Shown piece by piece: positions 11,065 through 22,465 of a DNA stretch of 64,000 bases. This DNA is from Papaver somniferum (taxonomy: Eukaryota; Streptophyta; Magnoliopsida; Ranunculales; Papaveraceae), in the NCBI RefSeq assembly GCF_003573695.1, contig NC_039358.1, forward strand, positions 238,148,345 through 238,212,344, given 5' to 3'. A program made the translations under genes and the position numbers. A model generated the notes under the pieces. That model had not been told where the DNA came from. It did not search any database and saw only the letters and a program-made list of their open reading frames with translations. How positions within the stretch are numbered: position 1 is the stretch's first letter; every line of letters begins with the position of its first letter.

Positions 11065-12489
11065 GTTAGACCAGTGAATTTCTTCTATTATGACAACTTA
11101 ACATCAGAAACTAAAGATATGCCGAGGTGTAAATTTAAATAAAACACCTTTATTGTTTTACCAATAAACAGGGAATTAATATGCAGACCCTTGCTCCTCG
11201 GTTTGTTGATCATCCATTTTATACTATAAAACAACAATGCTGGTTTAACCAACGATTTACTGTTTGAAACAAAACAACATATGTAAGAGTGTGATTACCT
11301 TGGCATAACTTATTTCAATCTTCTTTCTTTACTTTTGTTTCCTTCCCTTTGAAGAGCCAATAGAAAAAGTAAATTAATCAAAGACCTAAAAGATAAAATT
11401 TGAAAAAAATCCCAAAGTCATACCAGATTTAATCAGAAAAAGTGAAAATTACCAATTTCAAACACGAAATCAGATTAGAAATACCGGAGTTGAAACCCTA
11501 GACAGAAACCCAAATGCTGAAATTCATTCCTGGAAAAAATAAATTGACGATCGAATGCAAAAAAATCGAACCAAATTAGAAAAACTGGAGCACCGAGACA
11601 ATGGTGTAATTTCAAGACGAAATTAGTCTAAACAACCCTAACTTAAAGACCAAATTCGAATGGAAACTACTCACATAGTTTTCCGTTTACCTTTTCAAAG
11701 AGAGATGGGAACCGAAACACTAGTTTTTCTAATGATGTAGAGTGAAGAAGAGAAGGACTGAGGATATTTCAATGCTGTAAGTGGGCTACGTTCAATTCTT
11801 CTCTCGGAGGTTTGAGTGTTGTAGAGAAAGAGAAAATGGCGAGGAATTGGTATGCGGAGGCCGGAGGGAAACGAGAGAAAAGTAAGATCATGTTTCTTTC
11901 TTTTTGCTAGATGCGAAGTTAGTGGGCGGTTGCCACTCAGTTAACGAAATTTTAGGGTGAAATTTTTTAAGGAAACTGGAGAACCCATTAACAAAACATA
12001 CCACACTACCAAGGACTCGAACTAACCTTATGGTGGAAAATGCTCTGCCATATTGAAGAGTAGCAGTTTTTCACCAGAACTGTCACTCTAATGGAAAGAA
12101 GCGGTAATTAGAAGAACTGTTATCTTTAACTTTCCAATTAGATATCAATTTTTGTTTAAAACAGATACAATATCCCAAGAATGGTAACAGTTTATAACTG
12201 TTATCTACATATATGTACGATAACACTTTTCTACAAAAACTGTTACTGCATAATTATTTAATAACAGTTAAAAAAATGTCACGATTGTTCACTACTATTG
12301 GTGTGAGTTTCTATAAGAAACCGTTACCAATATCTCATAGCTAGTTCTTTTTGTAACAATTTACTTGTGAACTTTCATGGTATTGAATTGTGAACTGTTA
12401 CCAAAGCCCATATTTCTACTACAAACGAAACTTCATAGGAGATGAAATTTTCAGTATAACCAGTTAACCCCCAATCGAAGAATAGATGA
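11065..12489. other. No gene recognised; repeated AACTGTTA motifs at 12070-12410
   Basis: AT-rich DNA without convincing coding content. Between 12070 and 12410 the motif aactgttac or its complement gtaacagtt occurs about seven times in both orientations, next to cactactattgg at 12289-12300. That resembles subterminal repeats of a CACTA-type DNA transposon, but I find no matching second end, so this is only a suggestion. Confidence 0.35.
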
Positions 12490-13114
12490 AACTACCCATC
12501 AACTTTTCAGCTTCGGAGGCACCAAAAGGAGGACAAATCCATAACGACCCACTAGTGGATACGATGGAGAGGGCGAGAAAGCAAAAAATAAAGCACTACC
12601 CTGGCAATGCCCAAAATATTTGATAGATGGTGGCAGTTCTTTTGATATCTTATTCTATGAAACGTTCAAACAAATGGGCATGAAAGACGAGTTTCTCATA
12701 CCCTCGACTTACAACATATTTGGCTTCAACGGGTCATCGACCCGTCCAAGAGGAGAGATAACATTATAAATCCGGGTTGGGAGAATCCTTACCCTAACCA
12801 CTTTATGTGTGGTAGATGTACTGTCACCCTACACAACTATTGTCGGACGATCCTGGGTCCACGGAATCAAAGGAGTGGCCTCGACTTACCATCAAAGGAT
12901 AAGATTTCCTACGCCTGATGGAGTGGCAGAAATTATTGGAGACTCTGGCGAAGCAAAGTATTGCTACAAGATGGACGTCCAAAACGGCGAGAACAAAGTA
13001 AAATCTTCAAAAGCACAGGCGATGAGGGCTAGAGGTATTGATAACTCGATTGAAGCCCATGACTACATTGCAATAAGCGATGCACCAACACGCTTGTCTG
13101 ACGCCCCAGACTAA
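12490..13114 (+). pseudogene. Ty3/gypsy (Tat-like) gag-pol fragment around the aspartic protease
   Basis: Translation gives a protease-like stretch: IDGGSSFDILFYETFKQMG (the Asp-x-Gly-Ser-Ser core), TYNIFGFNGS, PRGEITL, a stop, then after a shift VVDVLSPYTTIVGRSWVHGIKGVASTYHQRIRFPTP. The last part matches the conserved end of gypsy protease where elements read YN.ILGRPWLH, followed by the typical IKFPTP-like linker to RT. The protease would cut the Gag-Pol polyprotein. Stops and a frameshift make it non-functional. The same region of a related element lies on the minus strand at 54184-54711. Confidence 0.75.
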
Positions 13115-14689
13115 TGTAACACCATAACCTCGGGACCGACCATACGTCCCTTATAGCAATCACAGAACCTCCCCGATGAGGGAGAAATCGAACCTCGTCC
13201 TTATAACAAGGTCCAAGGCACCCCTAAGAAAAGTCATGGAGAGTATCACACAGGAATCAACCTGGAATGGAGAATGTTCGCACACAACCAATGAGCAACT
13301 TTTAAGGAGATAACTCATCCAAGATCACGACATATCATTCTACAGCCACCACCATCTGGAAACAACAAGCCGTCAACAAGACCCATGGGAAACTCTTCCC
13401 AAAAATTGGCTACTGATTGGATTATAGACGCTGCGTCCACAGGCGCTTTACTATCCTTATTGGACATTTACTTGGGTTATAATCCTTGCATTAGCAAGCT
13501 TAAAACGCAGAACCATCTTCAGTCTAAAACTTGCCTCAAACAAAGATGTCCACTCAGTCAGGCACAACATGCACAAGACGAGAGCACACCCTCTCTAAAG
13601 TCCTCGGCGATACATTAAGTCCCTGGCCATCCACCATGAAGGCACAAGTGTTACCAAGACCAATTAGGCTACTAAGCAAGCTTACCTCACAAAGTAGGCC
13701 GGAAGAAAATCCCAAAATGTTGCTTCAAACTAATGAGAAGCATTAACGCACTTATAGCTTATCTCTCACTAAGAACAATATACAACCTATGAAGGTCAAT
13801 ATCTAGAAGTCAGGGCTTCGAGCCCCTACTTGTAAGCAGGTCATGCTACCTCCCACGAAATGTACTTAGGTCTCACGCCCTCTTTTGAAATTAATAAAAC
13901 TACTCCTTTTGTGTATTGCTTGTTTACGTTATGTAGATTTAAATTCTTATCATCGCATGTGTTTACTTTTCCTATCTAATAATATATGCATGTAGGTTAG
14001 TTGCATCATAATTGCACTTCCAACAAACACACAAATACACTCAACAACAATGGCACGGTGCTGGCCACAACTCCCATTCTACAACAAAACATCGTAGGTA
14101 AAATCATCCCAAGTTACCTTACACGGGCAACAAATCTAAGGTAATGTCGTCCCGATCACGATATCGGATGATGTCCTGACATGACAGGAGATACCCAGAT
14201 TTGACAACCCTATCTTACGCCGCAGTAAGAATTGATCAACCAAGGTATCACCCTTGACGATACGCTCCGACAGCAATCTCAAGGAACAAGTGCTCCTACA
14301 ATTGGAACTAAACAAAACATACAAGGCTAAATGAAAGTTGCTACAATCCTACTCTAACACCATGAGAGATAGCATGTCCAATTAAGGAATTGATCACTCC
14401 TTGGATATGTTACCCGAGGTTGGACCAACAATGTACAATCGAAACTCTTTCACAACCAAATCATGATAAGAATATCATACGATTAAAACGAAGGTAGTCT
14501 ACAAACGACACTGTCAAAAGCAATTAGTAACAATGTTAAAAGTTCCTCCCACATACGAGGACTTACCGAAAAATAACAACGAAGTCATGCCTCCCACAAC
14601 TGAGGACTTTCCAATAAAGACGAAAATGTTTCCACAAAAGCGCATATAAACCTACAGACTTATGTTCAACATGAGAAACTAAGAGAAGG
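13115..14689. other. Unassigned DNA inside the decayed gypsy element
   Basis: No RT or integrase motif seen on either strand. The short open frames (for example 13385-13618, 13531-13746) resemble nothing I know. Position between the protease remnant and the antisense gene suggests deleted or eroded pol. Confidence 0.4.
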
Positions 14690-16538
14690 AGGCTAAAATA
14701 AGCAGATATTTCTTGCACAAAGCGATGGGCAAGCTCAAGTCTGTTCCCCATCAGGATCCCCTTGATCGTCGCCCATTCATCCTCGACGTAAGTAACATTC
14801 TTCACAGTCTCGGACTCGACAACCGGTGGAGGGACCACGATGTTCGCAGCAGCAGCGGCATCGACTCGTTGACGCTCTCGAATGACAGCAAATTTACAAG
14901 ATTTTGTCATCAGAACCTTATACTCCGCATGAAGGTTATTCAAATTCTCATCCTTCTCCGCTTGAGCAGCAACTAATTCTTCCTCATGACTGCTTACCAA
15001 CTCATTAAGCTCCTAATCAAGGCCCCGCCTAGCCACCCTCTCTTCCTCCAATTGACGCTCCTACTCAGACTTTTGCTTACAAGCCTCTGCAAGAACAAAG
15101 CAAAAAGATTAACTCATGCGAAGTATCATGGCGAAACAATACACAAACTGATGCATAAGTGACCTTGATTTTCAAGCAAAACGGCGGCTAAATTCTGTTC
15201 TAATCGAATATTTTCGGCATCTAAAGCACTAAGCCGGACTTCTACAGGAGTTACGGCCATATCACCATGAGGACAAGATAGCATATGCCTATCCCGCTTC
15301 CTCTCCAGGGCAACATAATCCCGTTTAAGCCTTCTCAGTGCTTCCCTATCACCTTCAGCCTGTGATATGATGGGAATATGATCGCATTGACAATTAATAA
15401 GCCCATCTTTCTGCGCTCGAAGCACCTTGATCTCATCTGAACGCTCCGCAACTATTCTCTTAGCTTTTTCAAGCAAGTCCCGTAACTCCACAGTGCGTTT
15501 CCGATATACCTCAACATCCTCACGCAACAGTGCATTCTCTTTCTATAAGGAATCAATCTTACACTGGCGCGCACTGACATCGAATCTAAGATCATTGCGC
15601 TATCTAACATGTCTATGACCAACATTATCTAACTGCTCCTCCAATCGTTTGACCATAACTACCGATACATGAACTATTTCATAAGTCTCATCCCTATCAA
15701 GAAGGTGAAATATTAAGGATATAGAACAGGTAAATACCTTCTAACTCCTTCTTATCCTGACGAAAGGCCAATGCTTCATCCTTCGCCAATGCCAATGCAG
15801 TATGAAGCAGTTGAACCTCTTGCTCAGCATCTTTGGCCTTCCTCATAGCAACACGAGACTCGGGTAGCATACCAATCCTCAAATTATTTCTATATACAAC
15901 CATACCAGTCAAGACTGGGGCAAAAAAAAACAGCAACAACAACAACAACAAATCATACAATGATGAAAAACTGAAACAAGTTAAACACCGCATACCGATA
16001 GCACCAGCTGTTGTTGTGCAGACCTATCCAAAAACTCCAGTAAACGAGATTGCTCATCCTCGCTCAGCTGAGTACCTATCCGAGCATATGATCTTCATCG
16101 ACTCGGATCCGCCACTAAACCAGGGCGTAGAAGAAGAAGCACCAGACAGACCCACTGGAGCAGAAGGAAAACCACTAGAAAAGTTTCTTGGTACACTTGG
16201 GGTACCACCACCAACACTCGGAGTCACAATGATACCATCGCCTACCTCGCCACCAACACCTGCACCCCTGTCAGCAATATCCCTCGCCTAGGGCAGAGTT
16301 ATCTCTGATCCAAAGGAACCAGGATCGGTAGGATCAGCCAACAGAGTTTGATCAAGGTCCTCAAAGAATGAATCAGTGACATCCAACATTTCATTCTCAC
16401 CAAACAAAGCATCAACATCCACCTCCATGGCATGTTCAATAGCAGCAGCAGGAGCATTCGATGGCCCAGCACCATCAGCTAATCTTCTCCCCTGCCAAAC
16501 AAAACAAATACATTGGCTGCTAAGGAAAAAACAGGGGC

Positions 16539-16585
<47 letters not shown>

Positions 16586-17383
16586 GTCAAAAAATCAGGA
16601 CAAGTATTTTTTACCTTAGCATCCTCACTAGATCGAGCTGACTGAGACAAACACCTACCAGGGATAACCCACTTGAGCTCCCAAGTCCTATAGGAAGGCA
16701 GATGGGCGTGCATCTCAGGAATACAAGGAAGAACATTACCAATCTCATCCCAGCCATAAATGTAAGGGCCTATAATTCGGATAGGAGCAATAGGCCACTT
16801 GGGATCGTGAGTCTTACGAATAGTACGTTGAGTAGCAACAGGAGGATCCAAATCGGACAGATACTGAGAATCTCGAGCGCTTTTCCGAGACCTAGAAATC
16901 CCAACTCGAAAGACATCATAAGTATCGTATTAGTGACACCAGTTATTCTCCACAAAAGTATCATAGTATATAAATCCTTCTGAGCGGGAGTAAATCGATT
17001 CAACTCGTGCTGAGTAACCTTTCCTTGACTTCAGCGATCACACTCTCGGGCGGTCCGATAGAAATTACCATTGGGCTGATAGATGGCTCGTTGGGGATCA
17101 ATCTTACATAATATCTCGTACTGGAAGGGATTCAACGGACAGTATAGAGGAAGACGAAGGCGGACGTCAAGCTGACCCACTGAAACTATGATCTCATTAG
17201 GACCACAGGGGTTCCTCTCGAAGAGATCCTTGGAAAGAACACCAAACTGCCCCTCAGGAGTGGCAAAAGAGATATAAAATCTCTGGAGACGATGCCCGAC
17301 CCTCGCCGATTCCAAAAACGCCTCGTCAGATAGGCCGGAGAAATGCTCAGAACTGGGATTTCTCATCGGAGCTTTTCCAGGAC
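14690..17383 (-). pseudogene. Antisense additional gene of a Tat-like retrotransposon: putative gypsy-type transposon domain plus coiled coil, multi-exon, damaged
   Basis: Read on the minus strand, exon-like blocks separated by intron-like gaps encode: a globular domain (GKAPMRNPSSEHFSGLSD, LYCPLNPFQYEILCKIDP, HELNRFTPAQKDLYTMILLW) from 17383 to about 16930; a continuation in another frame (DPKWPIAPIRIIGPYIYGW, YRTWELKWVIPG) to about 16650; an acidic block at 16290-16500; and coiled-coil segments rich in E, K, R and A at 15990-15740, 15530-15130 and 15000-14697. This order fits the plant family called putative gypsy type transposon, found as an extra antisense ORF between pol and the 3' LTR in Tat/Ogre-type elements. 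Damage: a TGA near 17030 and a frameshift near 16925-16940. Exon limits are approximate. Its role in the element is not established. Confidence 0.6.
16543..16584. repeat. (TA)21 microsatellite
   Basis: Uninterrupted TA repeat lying in a probable intron of the antisense gene; likely length-variable. Confidence 0.95.
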
Positions 17384-17879
17384 TGATAAAAAAAGCAAAC
17401 ATAAGAAAAGAAGTGAGAACAATGGCTAACACGACAAAGAAAAACCAGAATAAAACAAACATACACCGGTAAGAAAAATTGGACACAATGGCTGCAAAGC
17501 TTCACAGTCGGAGCAAAAGAGGGAAGTTACCATTCAAAATGACTGTAATAACCACATAACCCAAAAAAGGGAAGGGAGCAATGACAAGAAACATTGATAC
17601 TAACAAAAACGAATGATTACAGAGAAAAAGAGATCGATGATAATCATCGGAGAAAACAAAAGGAAAAGTAAAGAGAAAGAGAAGGGACCATACCGTCTTG
17701 AGGAGCGAGATGGGGAGTTCCTCCTAGATATTATAAATCTCTTTGTAGGAGACAAGAATTTAAGAAGAAACATCAAGAGACAAAGGAGAGAAAGAATGAA
17801 AAAGTTCTGAACTCTGAAAAGAGATCTTAAAGGCGACATTCTCACCTCCCAATAGATTTTATAAGAAACCAAAGGACCA

Positions 17880-18720
17880 CCAACCGACGCCTCAAGTCCA
17901 ACGGGTAAAAGTGCATGAAAGATGCAGACGTGGCGTAAACCAGGGACGTGGCGGAAACGTTGCGACGGTCACATAGTTTTTTTTCCATCACGCCCTCGGC
18001 AACTTGCAAAGAAAAGAAGCGAAATGTGTGGGTAAAATACCCGACGACCACGTGTCAACATCCCAAGGGATGAATATATGATGAGATGATGAGGTTGGAG
18101 CACCAAATCATACGTTGAGAGAAGGATTTGTCTCAGTCGAGGCAACTGCACAAGCGCCACATGAATGACGCGTGTGTATAAAGGTCTAATCTGCTCAGAC
18201 GGTCAAGTCTAAAAAGCAAGACCGCATTTAATGAAGGATAAGAGCAAGACTTGGGTAGTTGGGCATCGTGACGGAAGACTCGGACGATCTATAATACGAC
18301 TCATAGGCGATGGAGCACGAGGTTCTCCACGGAAGGGCAACACGATCCAAGGGAGAGCGAGACAACTCGGAGGGAGGACCAAGTATGCCATCGCGAGGGA
18401 CGGTATAGAACGAGTCCGAGGGAGCCAGGACGATGGAAGACAGCTCACCCAACTCGGACGATCAAGCGACCACGAGTTTATTCTGTCTATAAATACCATT
18501 CCATATACCAGGAGATGAACAACTTATGTAATCTTAGATGGTCTTTCTACAGAGAATTCCTAAGAGAGAATTAGATAGAGAGAAAGTGAGAAATCTAGAA
18601 GAGATCTGTAACACTTTCAAGGGTAAGACCTTATAATCAATAAGAAAACATCTTCTTCTCTGTGGATGTAGGTCTTCATGGCCGAACCACGTTATATGCT
18701 TGTGGCAATCTTTACATTTT
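17880..18720 (+). repeat. Probable 3' LTR region of the Tat-like element
   Basis: This GC-richer stretch has an LTR-like layout on the plus strand: a TATA box (tataaata, 18488-18495), a transcription-start-like region, short aagagaga-rich R sequence, an aataagaaaa polyadenylation-like signal near 18640, and then the phrase gtggatgtaggtcttcatgg...cgaaccacg that is common at the U5 end of plant Tat elements. I could not define exact ends or find a second copy in the window. Confidence 0.5.
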
Positions 18721-18784
18721 ATGTTATTTACATCTTGTTCATGTTGAATCTTGTATGTTTAAGTAGTTTTTAGTCTTTAATATT

Positions 18785-19284
18785 ACTTGGGTGTAGTAGT
18801 CAGAAAATATGCAGCTACACCTTTCTTTAAAATATCAAAGAAGTGCTTACACTTGTCCGAGGACCGCGAGAAAAATCTTCCCAAAGCTGCTAACTGCCCA
18901 TTTAATTTCTGTACATCCTTTATGGTGGCGGGTGAGGGAATTTCTAGTATAGCCTGGACCTTGGCTGGGTCAACTTCTATGCCTTTTCGTGAAACTATGT
19001 GTCCCAGGAACTTCGCCGTTTCAACCCCAAAGATGTATTTTGCTGGATTTATTTTCATTTTGTATTTCCTCATCTCCTCAAAGATCTCCCTCGGGTCTTC
19101 CATATGATCCCCTGAATCCTTTGTCTTGACTAGCATATCATCCACATAAACTTCTAACTTTGTGTGTACCCATTTCGCGAAAATTTTCTCCACCATCCGT
19201 TAATATGTATCCTCTGCATTTTTCAATCCAAATGGCATCCTTGTGTAACAGTACAACCCTATAGGAGCGAAGAAAGTTGACTTT
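18785..19284 (-). pseudogene. Ty3/gypsy reverse transcriptase fragment
   Basis: On the minus strand: APIGLYCYTRMPFGLKNAEDTY, a stop codon where Gln is usual, then RMVEKIFAKWVHTKLEVYVDDMLVKTK with the YVDD-type active site, KYIFGVETAKFLGHIVSRKGIEVDPAKV and LNGQLAALGRFFSRSSDK, typical of gypsy RT just before RNase H. No neighbouring pol domains or LTRs in this orientation, so it is an isolated piece between the Tat-like LTR and the cysteine-rich peptide gene. Confidence 0.88.
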
Positions 19285-19300
19285 CAAGATGGTGCAGCTA

Positions 19301-19309
19301 CTCTATAAG
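19301..19309 (+). promoter_or_regulatory. TATA box of cysteine-rich peptide gene 1
   Basis: ctctataag lies 84 bases before the ATG. The stretch from here to the ATG (for example ccattcataatcataa) is clearly related to the stretch upstream of gene 2, so the core promoter is conserved between the two loci. Confidence 0.55.
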
Positions 19310-19384
19310 CATGTACAAGTTTCGGTGTATTCAACTACCCATTCATAATCATAAGTGAAGAAATTTTTAGTTAAACAAGCAGAA

Positions 19385-19582
19385 ATGGAGAGGAAATATT
19401 TGTTGTTTGTGTTGGTTATTATGCTTGTTCTACTCTTTGTTTCTGTCCATTGTCAGGAATGCAACAAATTAGGCGAGGCATGCCCTTTTTCTTTAGGCAT
19501 CAGTTCCAGTTGCTGTGAAGGGCTGTGGTGCGCAGGTTTTTGGTCGAGGGAATGTACAGTGTGGACAGGCTTATATGTGTAA
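19385..19582 (+). CDS. Secreted six-cysteine, knottin-like peptide 1 (65 aa precursor)
   Basis: Starts at the ATG shared with gene 2 (both begin MERK); an upstream in-frame ATG at 19355 is not conserved. The first 24 or so residues are a typical signal peptide (LLFVLVIMLVLLFVSVHC, with a probable cut before Gln-Glu-Cys). The mature peptide of about 41 residues has six Cys in the order C-C-CC-C-C, spaced as in inhibitor-cystine-knot peptides. The partner or target is unknown. Plant peptides of this shape include protease and amylase inhibitors, antimicrobial peptides and signals; the sequence does not decide among them. No intron is needed. I do not recognise the exact family, and the tail lacks similarity to named knottins that I know. 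Confidence 0.7.
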   Translation: MERKYLLFVLVIMLVLLFVSVHCQECNKLGEACPFSLGISSSCCEGLWCAGFWSRECTVWTGLYV

Positions 19583-19737
19583 CACGTGCCGTGCTGTGCC
19601 GATGTCGTTCGTTTCTAAAGTGATTAGATGTTATACAAGTTGTTAATTTGATTTGTGTGTTAGCATGTGTCACTAAGAAGACCATGGAAATGTTGTAAGG
19701 GGTATTTGGCCAGCGTTGTTTTGCTCTTAGCAAGGTA
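19583..19737 (+). other. 3' flank of peptide gene 1
   Basis: Contains a stretch (gtgtcactaagaagaccatggaaatgttgta) related to the flanks downstream of gene 2 (52407-52440) and pseudogene 3 (53815-53850), so 3' untranslated sequence is shared by the family. Confidence 0.5.
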
Positions 19738-22435
19738 CTAGTGTCTTCCCCGTGCGTTGCACGAGACTAAGTTAAATCAATCATTATTCATGCCGAAAAT
19801 GTAGAAACGGGTCTCTCCTATAGTGTCAAAATATAGTATCCAATCACATACAACATTTCTAAGAGAGGAAGAGTGCTCGCTAGTTTTCGTAAAACTGTAC
19901 CATTTCTAGTGCTTATCTACTTAATTTTAGTTGGTATGGGCTTTAAAGTTCAACATTCCAGAGGATTAAACTATTGGAGGTAAATATGTGAAATTCTTTC
20001 TTAATCAAGCATTGTTAATAACACCTTCTCAGCTAAAATCATATGATTGGTATATGTGGAAGCTGTGAAAAAACATGATTCACATTCATTATGACCATTT
20101 TTATGTAATACCATTATATAGGTAAGAAAAATCATTTAAGAATCAAAGAAAACAGTAAAAAAAGCTTAATAGTACTAAGCAGGAAAATATTCAACCATTA
20201 TCCTCATAATCATAGGGTCCTGTAAGAAAGTTTCCTCCATTTCTACACCGATTGCTTAATAGTAAATCTTGAATGAAATTAATGGTATGTAAATAACATT
20301 TCCAACTTCTTCTCCATTTTGTATTTCTTTTTTAATTAGCTTATTAGAAAATTCTTTTACCAAAAGTGGGATTCTATTAGGCACATTGACAATTATCCTT
20401 CTAACAACTACAATTGTGCATTATCATTTTTAAACACTGCTAGATTAATTATCCCGAAAAGAATAACTACAAAAGTAGTGGAATGAGCCAAAGAGATCTC
20501 ACTTACCTAAAGCAAATTTTTGAATACTTCCCCGTATACCACTTACTAAGTATATCCTTCGGACCATATCCTTTGTTTTCAATTGAAATTTTCAATCCAC
20601 TTGGCGTTGTCGTCCCCGAGACTGCGACATAAAGATGTGCATGAAAGAAAATTGGGTTCGGTAGATAGATTCCCAATATTGTTGGTATTCTGACCCTGAC
20701 TTTTTTTTATCGTCATTAAGAATCATACCTAAATACGAAACTTCATTCTTCTTAGGATAAAAGGTAAGTGTGTTTCTGTGATAAAAGGCAGCACATCACT
20801 TGGATTTATTTTTCTTGTAAGCATTATTGGTCCATGAAGCTTCAATCGTAGCACATGATTAGATACTCCTGATACTTTTTGAGTATTTAGTATATTCTTT
20901 ATTGTATAATAATGCCTCCGCATTCTCAAAGTCATAATACCAAGGACTTATTGATCGCGAACTTAGAAAAATGTATTTTTATTTCGAAGCATAGACACCA
21001 AGTAATCCCTTTATCTACTAAAGAGTTCCCTTCGTTGGTGTTAAGATGCATCTTTCCCTCGGGTAATTCTTAACCTTAAATATATGAATCAGTTCATGCT
21101 AAATGGCCCCAACCATCTTTTTGATGAGATTCTCATCACTCTTAATCAAGTCATCGGGTATCTTAATCCAACTTGCCCCTTCGCCTTCTCCCTGTATTGC
21201 TTTTGCTGGTAGTTCCCGTCTCCAAGATCCAAAATCCACCTACTGAATTCAGACATTGATTTTTTCTCCGGGAACGACGATTTCCACTCAACAACCTCAT
21301 GCTCTCCGACAACTCAAATACATGGAAATGCTTCCATAGTTTTCGATATACTAATAAAAGCATCAATAATACTTTTACGGCTTCCACCTCGAATAACTGG
21401 TAATAATTACCCTAATATTTATCTAAAATCACCTCCTAACAGGAGAGGTTTTTCTCTTTCCTCTAAAAAATTTTCTTTGCTTGGATTCAGGAGATCTCTC
21501 ATTGTTCGCTCTAGAGATTCAAAAGCATGTCTGTGAATCATCGGTGCTTCATCCAAAAATTCTTATTCCAGCCTTGCATATCAACTCTTCCAACTGAGTT
21601 CCATGACTAACATTACACGTGGAATTGCTTCAAAATTATTGGAATTTTGAACCGAGAATATACATTCATTTCTCCAGGAAACAACAATGACGCTATACCG
21701 GATGATGCAACAGCCAAAAAAGCTTGGATCGCAGTTTTCTGCAGATAAGTTTTTCGAGTGCCACATATGCTAAACTCGCAACCGGTACTTCTTGATCTTT
21801 TAGTCCAATCTATTGCACTTTAGATTTTTTGAAGTCCTGTGCCGCAAATAGGAAAAGTATTAGAGGAATAATGAGTAACATATGTTATTCTTAAGTATAC
21901 ACCTAATGATTCATACAGGTTACATTATATTTCAGTTTAATATACCTATATGAATTTGCGATATACCTAAGTTTCAATAATATATATTGATGCAAATGAG
22001 TATATGATCAAGTACAGGGAATATGAATATAAAAAATTGAATCAAATGGGAAAACTAAAGTTTGGATTCTTAACCACAATCCAGAAAGGAAGTCCATAAA
22101 AATCTACCACAACACAACGAAGGGAAAAAAAAATCCCAATTATAAATTGCCTTGAGAGCCTTGGGAGTTGGCTTTTGGTTCTGATTGTTTGTAAATAAGA
22201 TTTTTCCTTTGTTAGTTATGGTGTAGGAGCAGGCCGTATATCAACATCTTTTTGAGCATTTTCTTGAGGATTTCTGTAGATCTTTTCAGAGATATATAGG
22301 AGCGAAGAAAGAAAGGAAGGGATGAGAAGAAAATTAGGGTTAGATACTGTTTTGTTTCATACGTTTAGTGGTGACTAATCTCCTGCCCATGTACATCGGA
22401 AACTCTTTATTCTTATTGGTAGGGGGCCAGGAACT
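19738..22435 (-). mobile_element. Decayed Helitron, minus strand (3' end at 19738; right limit uncertain)
   Basis: On the minus strand a hairpin (cgtgcaacgcacg, plus 19751-19763) is followed by a short spacer and CTAG (19738-19741), with T as the next host base: the standard Helitron 3' end. Helicase remnants lie in the same orientation inside. I did not find a convincing 5' TC end; the right limit is set at the start of another Helitron-like end. Confidence 0.6.
20505..21790 (-). pseudogene. Helitron (PIF1-like) helicase remnant
   Basis: Minus-strand translation in shifting frames shows Helitron helicase pieces: a block with GGSRKSIIDAFISISK after a stretch resembling LLGGDFRQ, WILDLGDGNY further on, and near 20600 FFHAHLYVAVSGTTTPSGLKI, which corresponds to helicase motif VI (FSHGQLYVALSRVTSPKGLKI in intact elements). 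The helicase unwinds DNA during rolling-circle transposition. Many stops and shifts; no Rep domain seen. Confidence 0.7.
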
Positions 22436-22465
22436 CTAGGTGCTTAGCCCGTGCTTTGCACGGGC
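22436..22465 (-). mobile_element. Second Helitron-like 3' end
   Basis: Minus strand: a perfect 8-bp-stem hairpin (gcccgtgcaaagcacgggc, plus 22447-22465), a short spacer and CTAG (22436-22439). The next host base is A instead of the usual T, which lowers confidence. The element would extend to the right over AT-rich DNA. Confidence 0.45.

Noticed and set aside
13805..13850. Possible tRNA piece (gggcttcgagcccc)
   Set aside because: No cloverleaf could be formed around it.
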